NCBI GenBank assembly: GCA_022457155.1
Contig: JAJGOT010000309.1
Coordinates: 124,001-188,000, forward strand
Direction of reading: 5' to 3'
From: Cladopsammia gracilis
Lineage: Eukaryota > Cnidaria > Anthozoa > Scleractinia > Dendrophylliidae
DNA length: 64,000 bases
The notes under the pieces were generated by a model. That model saw only the letters and a list, made by a program, of their open reading frames with translations, was not told where the DNA came from and ran no database searches. Within the stretch, counting starts at the first letter, position 1. Each line of letters starts with the position of its first letter. The translations under genes were made by a program, and so were the position numbers. Of the stretch, positions 33,801-45,400 are shown in pieces.

Positions 33801-34669
33801 TTTATTCTTTTTGTTTTCGTCTCTTATTTGTGCATCGCATTAGGTAAGGGTACGAGAAGATATATTACTTAAATCAACAATTGTTTGGACAATACATTTC
33901 GGTTGGTTTCTCCCTGATTTTAATTTATGTGATTGGTGGTTTGGTATACAAAGAGAATAGAATGCGGAATGGATTTACTCTGTTGTTTCAAAATAATTCA
34001 GGGCGGAAACTAAGGCCGTGCAGCCAAAACTGAGGGTTTTCATACCTGTTGTTGATGGGTGAGTACAATGTCATCATTGTGCTTAAACCACAAGGTATAT
34101 ATGACCCTTGAGTATATACCACAACCAGTAGGATACACGTAAACACTACTTTATGTACCTCATATCTCTACAGTCATGAATAGGTACAGGTACTTATACT
34201 AGAAACATTTATGCTACTGTACTTTATGTACCTCGTATCTCTACATTCATGAATAGGTACAGGTACCTAGAAATACTAACACTACTTTATGTACCTCATA
34301 TCTCTACAGTCATGAATAGGTACAGGTACGTAGAAACACTAACACTACTTTATATACATCATATCTCTACAGTCATGAATAGGTACAGGTACTTAGAAAC
34401 ACTGACACTACTTTATGTACCTCATATCTCTACAGTCATGAATAGGTACAGGTACTTATATTAGAAACATTAACAGTACTTTATGTACCTCATATCTCTA
34501 CAGTCATGAATAGGTACAGGTACTTATATTAGAAACATTAACAGTACTTTATGTACCTCATATCTCGATTTCTTATCACGACGGCACAAACAAAACAGTT
34601 TCCCACAATGCATGCAACAATGAGGATGGAATTTACTGTTGTTATGGCAATATCCGCTGACATAGACAT
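30841..34669 (-). CDS. Class A GPCR, neuropeptide-receptor-like, copy B (4 exons)
   Basis: Exons: 34557-34669, 33218-33488, 31892-32128 and 30841-31200, giving 326 residues. As in A, an in-frame TGA precedes the ATG. TM1 contains ACIVGNCFV and TM2 NLAVAD. ECL1 has the N-x-S sequon and LLTGEN. TM3 ends AIERYFAV, ECL2 has RNSC, TM5 has YSRVIYTLWFKR, and TM7 is VNPYAY with CCNSTSF after it. TM6 reads FVISYEID: Tyr replaces the toggle Trp and there is no Pro. Exon 3 is 79 codons rather than 82, losing three residues in ECL2/TM5. Intron 1 carries a pseudo-exon fragment and the minisatellite; intron 2 carries a SINE. The exon-4 acceptor is CTAG. Expression is not shown, but no inactivating change is seen. 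Confidence 0.8.
32446..32745 (+). mobile_element. tRNA-Ser(UGA)-derived SINE in intron 2 of copy B
   Basis: The head at 32449-32525 has an A box (TGGCCGAGTGGTT), an anticodon stem GGA/TCC enclosing CTTGAAA (anticodon TGA), and a B box GGTTCAAGTCC at 32500-32510. The variable arm is shorter than in a real tRNA-Ser and there is no 3' acceptor pairing, so it is a SINE rather than a tRNA gene. The body runs to about 32745. The other three genes lack it. Confidence 0.75.
33500..34045. other. Insertion in intron 1 of copy B with an internal duplication
   Basis: ACTCGTG(A)CGG.TACG(A)CAACGAG...CCTCCGTTTTTC occurs at about 33525 and 33762. From about 33860 to 34045 the sequence is a second copy of receptor intron 3 (compare 31660-31890). 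Confidence 0.55.
34046..34138 (-). pseudogene. Ectopic fragment of GPCR exon 3
   Basis: This is the 3' end of exon 3 (VVVYS...IYTLWFK...LTHQQQ and the GTATG donor), together with about 190 bp of adjoining intron 3. It lies inside intron 1 of B, next to the minisatellite. A 2-bp insertion (TATATAC for TATAC) shifts the frame. It comes from another copy or a lost gene. Confidence 0.75.
34139..34570. repeat. 63-bp minisatellite in intron 1 of copy B
   Basis: About six units of the same family as 23256-23775. Some units are lengthened by TTATAYTAGAAACATTA variants. It abuts the exon-1 donor at 34556/34557. Confidence 0.9.
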
Positions 34670-34828
34670 AGCTGAAGGGTATCAGTGATATTCTCGTTAT
34701 CTAAATGGAAAAGAAAAAATAAAAGAATTAATGTCTGGCATAAACTTCTGCGGCTCAGTAATAATTTTATCAAGTAATGGGATTCTTTCGTTAATGGAAA
34801 TAATAAGTTCCCGTAAACTGTTTTTTTA

Positions 34829-34860
34829 GTCGTGCCTTGGCTAAGAGCCAAGGCGACGAC
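34829..34860. repeat. Small perfect hairpin
   Basis: AGTCGTGCCTTGGCT-AAG-AGCCAAGGCGACGACT, about 160 bp upstream of the start of copy B. The equivalent place in D differs. It could be a deleted MITE. Confidence 0.6.
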
Positions 34861-36695
34861 TATATAAACTGGGCAGATAAAAAGTCCGGATTTTCAAGTG
34901 GTTTATAGCCTGAGACGAAGTGCTAAAGACGTCATATCAGTTGATATAGCAACTTCAAGCTCATAGAGGATTTATTTATTTACAACATAATAAAAAGGAT
35001 AAGGACGAAACGAGCTTTTAAGTAAAAGGAACTAACATTATTGCCGGGTTTGGCGAGAGTTCCGTTCGATAACGATTTCGTTTTCTTTCTATTCGAGCAA
35101 CAGATAAATGGAAGTATTAAGTTGACCATTCATGCACGAGTGATTGCGAAAGACTGATTAAAGGTTTCAAAATACGTACAGTGTAGTAAATTTTACATCG
35201 TCGGATCGCTCCGCTCAAACTTGATTACGCGCACAAAATTCCCTTGATGTAGAAGAAGATGAGCTGATATTATGTCTCTGTCTTTGTCACACTTTTTCAT
35301 TTCCTTTGTTGATTTTGCAGCGTGTATTTAATTAAAAACCCATCGCGCAAACATCCTTCATTTTCCTGTCACAAATCAATATTGCTATCACAGCTGGTTG
35401 CCTTTCATTTGCCAGTTCTATATTAAATAAAAATAAGTTTTCTATTCTCTATTCAAGTTTTTTTTTACAGGTTGTGACACTCCAACTTGAATGACAAAGG
35501 TCATGGTTGTCGATTTCAATGTTTTTGTTCATCACAGCGCCCTGTTCAAGCTGACTAAATTAATCGTCAAATTTTATACCTAAGACAAACAGCACATTTT
35601 TATTTTCAACGTTGTTAAAAGAAAAAATGCGAAAGCTAAGAATTTAGAAAGCTTTTGCTAAAACTCTAGCAGTCAATAGGTTAAATAATTTTTGTAATTT
35701 AATTCGCACAATTTTCCTGACTTTTTTCCTGAAGCATCCAAAGATCGACGGTTTACTACTTAGAATAGTGAAACCCCCCAAAAAACGCCTGTATTTCGCA
35801 TGTTTACGGAAACGCGATCAAACGGGTGCTAGTTCATGAACCTCCAATTGAAGACATATCAAAATTAACATGCGTTTCACACCTTTATATAATTAAAGGA
35901 ACACTTAACGTTGAAACAATACTAATTTATTGTTGCGTTTCGTGGTTTTTGAGCAGTGATCTCGTGAATTTGTGCATTTATGAAATTATGAATTTTTCCA
36001 TTCTGGCCACGCTGTTTTTGACTGTTGTGAGCTCTAAAAAATATTTTGTTTTAACCCATTTACAAAAAGGAACTAACTTCCCCACCCGAAATGCAATGGA
36101 CCGCTTTTACAGAGGCAACATAAAACCTATTATTTTATTTAACTTTTTCGAAGCAGTGTTTTTTTTTAACAACAAAATCTTTATTAGTTAGTTATTATAG
36201 AATTTATAATACTGGCCTGCAGGTTTAAAATTACCAAGCGAAAAATTCCAGGCGCGACCACATATAATACATTTGCCATTTTCCACGAATCTCCAAACGC
36301 TAACCCACCCGCCTTCCTCATCATGAAAACAGATCGATTTTTCCTGCCTCAGCCCAGGAAGCGTTCTCCTTTGTCGAACGCAGTAAACACTATAACAGCT
36401 TAACAACGTTAAGTTTTACTTGAATGCAACTGTTATCCACTTTCATCTTAGTAATCCTGCACTTTATCCCCAAAATACTTGTTCTGTTTTGCTCTATAAC
36501 AGTCGGCGATGGTGAATGAAGAGCCCTGAACCTTGGAATTACAAGAATTATTTAAAATTATTACAAGCTAAGCTAACCTTAGTAGGTACCTGAGAGATAT
36601 ACGGTGATAACTTGTCCGTGAGGTTTCTCCAAATCTAAAAAGGATAATTAACTAGCACAAGAGATAATTTTGGATATAAAGACAGAAGCTGTTAT
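34861..36695. other. Spacer between B and C, first part, no gene
   Basis: From about 35190 it is paralogous to 25880-27245 (ATTCCCTTG.TGTAGAAGAAGATGAGC, TGTGACACTCCAACTTGAATGAC). No domain is recognised in any frame. Confidence 0.55.
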
Positions 36696-37382
36696 CTCAA
36701 GCAGTTTAAGGCCTGGGTTTAAAGTGTGATCGGAAAATATGGTTGACACTTAATATCTTCACCGAGAAAATCTAGATCAAAATGAAATTTTCCCTGAATG
36801 TTAATCTTGATGTTTTCTTTTCCCTTAACGCAAAAATTTGGTCACGTGACATGTCACGTGATCAAAATTTTAAAATTACCTAAATCGGCGAATTGGTAGC
36901 GAATTTTCTTTGTATAGTTAAATAAATTAACTTTTCCGATGGAGGTTTAAAATATTTAACCTTCTACGTTTGGAATGATTGTCCTCAAGTCTTGAAATTA
37001 CAGTTACAAATAATTATAGGTTGAATTTTGGACTGAAAAATGACCTTTGTCCTCATAATTTTTTTTTTAAGAGATTAATAGACACTCATTCCAAACGTGA
37101 AGGGCTGGAGATATTTAATCTGCATCAGAAAAGCATTTTTATTTGATGTTTTCTCTTAAACCCGTCACCAATTCGTCAAATATTTGCTATTTTAAGAAAA
37201 ATGGCCACGTGACATGTCACGTGACCTATGCCAAAGCTTATTATACTTAAAAATGTTAAGGACGATAATATCTTTCTATGTGCCAAATTTCGATTCACTT
37301 TCATTCCGTTTGTAAAAAGTTATTGCGAATAAACGGTGTTTTCCTGGTCAAAGCCCTTGAGCCAGGCCTCAAACTACTTGAG
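36696..37382. mobile_element. 687-bp TIR element with CACGTGACATGTCACGTGA motifs
   Basis: The TIRs are CTCAAGCAGTTTAAGGCCTGG and, inverted, CCAGGCCTCAAACTACTTGAG. AT stands on both sides. The empty site GCTGTTATTGTCACCTCG is intact at about 14850 and 27250. Internally, GTCACGTGACATGTCACGTGA occurs near 36841-36860 and again near 37203-37225, within a long imperfect inverted repeat. No ORF, so non-autonomous. Confidence 0.8.
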
Positions 37383-37937
37383 ATTGTCATCTCGTATGTG
37401 ACATACACCGGATTGAAAAAACGAGGTATTAACCATGAGTAATACGACCGAAAGGTTTCCTGGGAAGTAGAAAAACCTTGTTTTCTCAGATAAATTACAC
37501 ATAATTATAACACAGTATGCACCAAATCATCCTCAGAATCTTTTAGGAATGAATAGATTAAATACATATAATTATAACACAGTATGCACCAAATCATCCT
37601 CTGAATCTTTTAGTAAGGAATAGATTAAATACACATAATTATAGCACAGTATGCACCAAATCATCCTCTGAATCTTTTAGTAAGGAATAGATTAAATACA
37701 CATAAATTACACATAACTATAACACCGAGTATGTACAAAATCATTCTCTGAATCTTTTAGGAAGGAATAGATTATAATAATTATAACACAGTATGCACAA
37801 AATCAACCTCTTAATCTTTTAGGAATTAATAGATTAAACACTGATAAATGAAATGTTAACAGACCTTATTTGTCCAGCTTCAAGAATTCCATAGTGTCAT
37901 ATCGTTTGTGGTTCATGTTTTTTACCGACGTTTCTTC
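37383..37937. repeat. Spacer with ~60-bp tandem repeats
   Basis: ATAATTATAACACAGTATGC...AATCTTTTAG.AAGGAATAGATTAAATAC repeats about five times (37497-37850). Only one or two units are present at 15030-15100 and 27385-27500. Confidence 0.75.
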
Positions 37938-38105
37938 AATAGACCAATTCCGATATATTAAAATTCATACTTGGCTCGGAGGCTTAAGGGAATAAAACAA
38001 AAGAAATCACATCGAGGTTCAGGGATGAATAATTAATTTGTTTTGTTTTATTCCCTTAAGCCTGGGAGCCAAGTATGAATTTAAATATATTGGAATTGGT
38101 CTATT
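37938..38105. mobile_element. 168-bp MITE with ~65-bp TIR
   Basis: AATAGACCAATTCC...TTCATACTTGGCTC at the left is mirrored on the right. The uninterrupted target CTTCAATT is seen at about 15416 and 27597. Confidence 0.85.
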
Positions 38106-38114
38106 AGGTGTATA

Positions 38115-38452
38115 GATGGTTTTCACTCACGTCACCTTCAGTCCTGTGGGACTCAAATGACAAAGGCCATGGCGGCCATGTTGGTGCACATAACAGGGTG
38201 TCAGTAAAACGCGGGGTCTGGGCCGGGGTCGCGGTAGGATTAGGTCTAGGATTAAATATGGGATTAGACCCTAATCCTATACCTAATCCTTACCCTATGC
38301 CTAATCCCATATCTAATCCTAGACCTAATCTTACCCCGACCCCGGCCCCGACCCCGCGTTTTATTGACACCCCAAATAACAAAAGAAGTTCATTAAAATT
38401 ATTATCTAGGTGTGAACTAACATGGCCGCCGTGACGTAACGTAAAAACCGCC
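38115..38452. mobile_element. MITE with a second fold-back nested inside
   Basis: The outer ends are GATGGTTTTCACTCACGTCA and the inverse of GGCGGTTTTTACGTTACGTC, with TATA duplicated outside (38111-38114, 38453-38456). Nested at 38196-38373 is a hairpin with arms of about 80 bp (GGGTGTCAGTAAAACGCGGGG...). The centre repeats GGATTAGG/CCTAATCC. The 108-codon frame across it is an artefact. Confidence 0.8.
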
Positions 38453-38456
38453 TATA

Positions 38457-40494
38457 CGTTATTGCAGAAACGTTGTAATAGAAAACACAAAATGCCAAAT
38501 AGGAATTAATTACCTTAATAATATTCGCAGAGATATTTTTTTATTTCTTAACAATTTCTCTTCTTACAACGTCTGTGAATATTTCTGTATCGATTTTGCT
38601 TAACTTTTGTAGTCAACGTTTGATGTTTTATGGTCCACTTATTGGTCAGCTTTAGCAACCACGACGGCAACGCCAAGGAAAGCGTCATCGAAATTACTTT
38701 GTAATTGTTCGACCAATTTGTTTAATTTGTCTAATGTGTCTGAATTGTCAAGGACCTGAATTCGTAGGAATTCGTAGGAAATGTACCAAAATGTGCAACG
38801 CATGTGCAGAGGCACTGTTTTCGCTCATTAAGGTGATGTTACACGGGACGATTCGTAATTAACGACAGGTATGTTACACGAAACAACTCATAAAATTCGT
38901 ATTTTTTTCGTTGCAAGGTTTTGAAACTGATTGAAAAAAACTTTTCAACGCAAAAATTGCGAAGAAAACCGTCCGCGCACCCATGGACTAAGTTATCGGA
39001 GTTAGATTTCCCATATAACGATTTTGATGGAGAACTCATGCAAGCAGTGGAAAACAATGAAACATTAAACGACTGTTGGTTGCAGGTGGTTTAAGGGGAA
39101 AATCTGGTGAGATTTTAGACAAATATTTCGAGTCTTTTCAAAGACATAACTCGAGAGTGATAACTGTAGTTTAAAGCTGATATGCACATAACAACTTAGA
39201 TATAATAATATCCTTTTAAGTTGAAATGATGATTTCAAGGTTGTTTCCTTTTCCAAATATCTTTTTTCCAAGAGCATAACTTTAGGTGGGATCATATACA
39301 GACAATTTCGTATGCACGTATCGCGTAACCTCGCCTTCATTGTTATAAAAGTGTAATGTAAATGGTTATTTGTATATATGTTTATAGATAATTGAAATTG
39401 AAACACAGAGGTACGGTTGAATAATAATTGCCATCGAAGTATAAATATCTCAAATTAAATGTAACTTGAGATTACCACAATACAATTAGATATATGGGTT
39501 GCTGACTAAACGTGAGGGCAAGATGGCTGGATTTTGGCCAAGTTGTTTTCTCTTCTTTTGCGTGAGCTAAATATTGTGCTCGCAGAAAAACTAACACTGA
39601 TGTCGTTAATTTTAGTTCGGTCATTTTGATGTTTTTGTGAAAAGACATTTTGCAGTTAAACACGGGCATTAATCCAGAGTGACAGACCCATCTTGCCTGC
39701 TCGGGTAGCCAATTAGAACAAAGGATTCACTTCATTCTGTTCTCTCAAGTAGCCAGTCATGTGATAAACCCTCCCACTCATTTTACTTCAGTTACCTGTA
39801 GTGGAACGAAGTATACGTTCTACCGAGGAACTACAACTTAACTGTACAACTTAACTCTTTGCAAGCAAAAGTTTAATCTCAACTTACATTTCTCTTAACT
39901 TCAGTCTTCTAACCTTCATGAAGTTACAACTTTCGTCTTCTAGTTTTCATCTCCTAAGCTTTCTTATAACTTGCTCTTGTTTACAAGTTACAACTTTCGT
40001 CTTCTAGTTTTCATCTTCTTAGCTTTCTTTTAACTTGCTCTAGTTTACAAGTTACAACTTTCGTCTTCTAGTTTTCATCTTCTTAGCTTTCTTCCAACTT
40101 GCTGTAGTTTACAGTGCTCTTTTTATTTGCTTCTTTAGGGTTAATTGTGTCTACATAATTTATGACTACTTTGATTGATTGTGATATATTGTTCGTTTGA
40201 TAAGCATATCATTACAGCAATTGCTAAATGTTCTTTGCAAAACTTTTCTCATATGAAAAGAGTTATCAATAATAAATGAACGTAATCATACTAAAGTTAG
40301 AACTACAAGTTACAACTTGGCGAATTAATATTTAAGTCACCATATCTTTTCATAACTAAAAATTACAGTTGATAGTTTGGTTTATAGTAAAAAAAAAGGC
40401 AAAACCCTCTATTCGATATTTTAGTTTGACTTAATTGCGGGAAACGAACTAAAGTTAAAGACAGCTAGGGAAGTTACCTAAAGATGCTTAAGCT
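38457..40494. other. Spacer between B and C, continued, no gene
   Basis: It is collinear with 27930-30120 but lacks the 28258-29180 insertion. The ~60-bp TTACAACTTTCGTCTTCTAG repeat has three units at 39925-40110. No coding signal is seen. Confidence 0.55.
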
Positions 40495-41140
40495 TCTTAA
40501 GAGCTAATGCATTAGAAAAAAGAAAACCATTGTCAAGTTTGGAGACGAGCTGTTCCGTCCTCTAGCTAACTATTAATTAGGAAGAATACATGTTTACGTC
40601 ACGTAAAATATAGGATTTTCAGTTCAGCGGTTTTCAACTGCTAGAAATTCGGTAAGACTGCAAGGTATAAAATAAAGGAGATTTTTGGTATATACTTCAT
40701 GGTAGTTTTAATTTATGCACGTCAAAGAATCCGGCACTTACTTAGGGCTAAAAACTTATTTTAAAATGGTTAGCTTTTATTTACTGTTATGGATATCACT
40801 ACCCATAACAGTAAATAAAAGCTAACCATTTTAAAATGAGTTTTTAGGATCCCTATATGATAGGATCCCTATATGGTGTGTTACAATGAAGTATATACCA
40901 GATTTTTAGCATAAGAATGGGTATTGCCCTCCCCTTGGTTTTTTAAGAGTTGTTTACGCCAAATTCCTAATTACCTAATATAAAATATTGGTCTCATTAC
41001 TTAGGGAAGTCCCATGTCATTGCATATTTGTAATTAGGTTCAAAACGAAACTCTAGAATATCTAGAAGCTTGAAAGAACTCTAGATTTGAAACACACTTC
41101 ATGTTTTGTAGTTTTAACTCGCTGAAAAGCTACAACTCTT
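40495..41140. other. Segment inverted relative to unit A, with a long hairpin
   Basis: Counterpart of 16395-16705 in opposite orientation. It contains a near-perfect hairpin at 40749-40848 (TTATTTTAAAATGGTTAGC / GCTAACCATTTTAAAATGA, about 45-bp arms), bounded by GGTATATACTTCAT and ATGAAGTATATACC (about 40688-40900), so a MITE has inserted here. Confidence 0.6.
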
Positions 41141-42427
41141 TACTCACATAATTAAATCCACTCAATTTCCATGACAATCACATTCTTTTTCTCATATGTT
41201 TTTCTGCATTTAATCTTATATTCGATCACTTTAGGTAAATACTTTTAGTTTTATTAACTTAAAAAAGGGGGTGTTTTATCACTCGGTAATTAAAAAATGT
41301 CATTTCCTTCGTTCCTACTACGTTCATTTAATTTTGAGCCAATTTCGTGCATTAGCCCAAAATGAGGGGGTGGTCTATTTTCTAGGGCTTTTGTCGTCAC
41401 TAACAAACTGAAATTTTGATTGTGCAAATTTATTCATTCAAACATTTGTTCCTTTATTCGTTTAATGAAATGAAAATTAGGTAACATGACCAGTCAGGGG
41501 TAAATTGAGAAGGAACACTTCTGCGCTTGGTAAAGTTGAAATCATTGAAAAGAAAAGTTGCCTTTTGACTTGTCTTGTACCAGAAGAGTTTCTATAATTT
41601 TGTTAGAAAATCATTCCGATTTAGTTCTAGCCATATCGAGTCAATTGAGCTAATTTGCAATTACATTCCTTCATGCCACGACGTGAAAGAGCCCAAACTG
41701 AAAGCCAAAATGCAACCATGGACAGCTGTTTCGACCTGGTGGTCAGCACGTTGTAGCAGCAATCTTAATATAACAACCAGCACGAACACCAATTGCCTAT
41801 AAAGTGTATTGCACGTGGTGATGATAAATCTGGCAACATTAAACTGACGAATTTTCGATTTCAACTGTCTAACTGGCAACGTTCTCCACGAAGCAAAGTA
41901 ATTTACTTATATGCCTTCCTACCAAGCAAAATCTTTGGGATCCGATTGTTGTGATGCCTTCTCCTTATAATAAACCGGGTTTTCAAAATCTTTGTAAGTC
42001 TTCGGAAAATTGCTTAAAACTTCTTTATTAATTCCGTTTAGAAACAAAACAATACGTCGCTGCTTTGAGAGATGAAATTGCTCTTCTCGTGTTAACCCCA
42101 ATATCTCACACACTTTTTTCAACGTTTACTGAACGCAGTTTAATAATTTGCGACGTAAAAGCCAAAAATAGACGGAAGCTTCCCGGAAAGAGGCCAGGGT
42201 ACTAAGAATCAGCGAATAAAAGGTTTGTACAGTAGGCCCAACCCGCTAATGGTACCCGTATTGATTTCAAGGTCATTCACATTGTCGACTACAATTTTGG
42301 AAAAGATTCTATATTCGACCGCTGATATCGTGTTAAATGTTAAATGTATTAAATGTTATGAAAAAAAGAAGTAAAATATTAGGAAAAAAAAAAAGAAAAA
42401 TCCGAGAGGGTGTTCGTCTCCAGCGCA
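41141..42427. other. 3' flank of receptor C, no gene
   Basis: It is closely paralogous to 54270-55740. The minus-strand frames in both places (MPVRQLKSKIRQFNVA...) are not backed by any known domain. Confidence 0.55.
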
Positions 42428-45400
42428 TCACCCTACGGAAGTATTTCCTGCTTTGTTGCTCGACTGGGTGTAAATGTTGTTTACCATCTCGATGTCTGTC
42501 ATGTCTTGTGGTTCTCTCGCCGGTACAACCCTTGTTGCAAAGGAAGTTGAACTGCAGCATATCATTCTCTTCATCTTCTTTCTAAATCGTTGGTTTATGA
42601 GGGCGTATGCATAAGGATTGGCTGCGGAGTTGAACATGATCATTGTATGGACAATGGGAATGACATAAGTATCGGGATTGATGGAGCCAACGTGATCTTC
42701 TAAGATGTGAAGTATTACGTCTGATCCATAAGATATCACAAAAATGGCACTGATGGTCACAACCATCAAGGTAACTCTCTTCCGCACCTTCAACACACCC
42801 TGTGTACATAAAAATTGTAATATTAAGGATTTGTTGGTAAAATGGCGCACATTAATCACCACGCCACTCGATTCCGTTATGAGAGATAACTTAAAGATGA
42901 TTTGAGTGTTTTAAGGTATCTACCCATACTTCCGGGAATTTCAACTTTTGAAATTTAGTTCGTTTAAATTCTCTTCATCCAGGCCAAATTAATATTTTCA
43001 AATGAACCACTTAAGGCTCATACTAGTCGATCAAATGGCCTACCTCCAGGGAACAGATAAACTTCTGCGCCACGTTTTTAATACTGTACGTCTTTTTTTG
43101 TCGTTTTCAGGGTAATTGGACAATCACATCACAACAACGACAACAATCTATATTTTAACCCAGACCCTACAATAAGTATTAACAATTTGGAATAGGAAAA
43201 TATATAATAGAGGTACTGGCTACCCGAATAATAAATAATAACCACCACTGCCGGCTGCTAGGGGCGTGCGGCCAAAACTGGGGATTTTCATACCTGTTGT
43301 TGATGGGTGAGTACAAAAGCATCATTACGCTTAAACCACAAGGTATATATGACCCTGGAGTATACCACAACCAGCAGGATACACCCATTGAAACCACAGA
43401 CATGATTCAGAATGTCACCAATTTGCCTCGTCCACTTCTCAGAATAAAGGCAGGAGTTGCTTTCCTTCACGAATTTCATATCCAGGAATGCCGGGAATTG
43501 GACAATCAGTCCGACTATCCAAGAAACAGGAATAATTATCTAGAAAAAAATGTGTAATTTTCATGAAAGAGAGTCACACATACTTGAAGCTAACAGAACG
43601 CTGAAAAAGCCTGAACGCCGCCTGATGTAAGAGTTTAAAATGCGATGCGGGTGTGTGTGTATGTCTTTGTGTGTATGCTAGAGAGATTACGACAGTTGAA
43701 AGCGCCACAGTTTGTTCAGTAGAGTTGTCCTAATAAACAAAATACTTTACAATTTGCCTAAGCTATTTCACAGTTTCGGGCTGTAGTTGATTTTACTACA
43801 AACGCGTTGTCAAGCTTAAAGTGTTATGTGTGTTTATGTAAGAGAGACTAAGTTGAAAGTTGAAAGCGCCCCAGACAGCAGGTTTCTCGTAATAAACAAA
43901 TATTTCACACCTGGCCTAAACTATTTCACAGTTTCGGTTTGTGGCTGTTTTAACTAAAAACGTTGTCTTATTTTCGGCTGCTCTGCTGTCAGGTTCGTCG
44001 CACACCAGTTGCGCAAAGTTGGTATAATCCTCTCTTATTGAAAAATAGGATTGTACGACGACTGGTCTAGTAATTTTTCGGTTTCCTGTAGATTGTTGTT
44101 TGTGTTTTGTAGTCGTTACGGCTTACTAAGATAGTCTAGTCTACTAAGATAGTCTACAGGAAGGAATTTTAGCATTCTCTTTGTCCAATTTAACTGAAAC
44201 TGTAGGTCAGTTTAAGTTCTTTAACCCTATTCAGACTGGGCTTTTTTAGGCAATCTATGACTGGGGGGGGGGGGCTCCTCGGACCCCCCTTCATATCTCT
44301 GGAACCAGTAAGGCTAGGACCATGAAATTTTCACACAATGTTAACCTCCATACAAGGAAACCTCACACCCAGTTTTGACCTGCCACACCCAATTATGACG
44401 TCACAACGACGTTATGTTTGTATTTCCGACGTTTCTTTGATATTTTTCCATCCAGATACTTAAAATATCAAATATAACTGTAAAATCATGTCTTTAATAT
44501 TAAAACATAATTAATACAAACAAGGACACACTTGTAAAGCAAGAAAAAGAAAAAAAAAGGCGATAAAACTATAATTTTGAAATTATTATCCGCCATCTTG
44601 GATCCGCCATCTTGGATTTCCTTTTTTTTCGTTTAAATTAAAATTTAAAAAATATCTAAAAGAGAAAAGGGTCAGAATGTATAAAACACGTATCAAACTA
44701 ATGTCTATTATCCAAACAATGAACTTAGAAGCGTTATTTAATAAATAGTACAACATTTTCTCTATAAGTAAAAGAGAGCAAAAATTTGCCTACCCCTCCC
44801 CCCAAAATATTTGATGTTAAAAATTTTTGATGTCTTTCAAGAACTAGTCACAAGAAAAAACTATTCTAACAAGAAAATGCACTATAAGTCAAAGAACAAG
44901 ATCTTAAAATAAAAAATTCACCATATTTTAATATTTTGAAAACCTATGTGTCAAAAACCGGTTGCCATGGCAACATGGTTAATCACACTGACATGTTATG
45001 CATACCAAAATGTCCCTAGATAAATTCTAGGGAAAGTCAGAAAATTTCAGCCTTATAGCTACTTCGGTGTAAGAGTTATCACAATTTTACTGGAGGGGGG
45101 GTTCGAAAAGCCCCCCCCCCCCCCCCCCCCAGTCTGAATAGGGTTAAGGCGGTTCACAAAAGGCGTCAAAAACGTCTTAGTTTGTGGACAGCGGTAAATT
45201 CCATTTAGACTCATAGTCGTTGCATTTAATTCCAAAAGAAACCTCGAATAATAGGTCAGAATTAAATTCGGCGATTGTACGACATTAAATTTGTCCACTT
45301 GTACCAATTAAAACTTCAAAAATATCAAAGAACAGTCTTAGTATATTTGTTGGAAGACAAGGTTACTAACTGGCAATTTTACAAACAAATCATTATACCG

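Noticed and set aside
38108..38434. 108-codon ORF with PNPIPNPYPMPNPI repeats
   Set aside because: It lies wholly within the nested fold-back elements; the repeat is the palindrome core.
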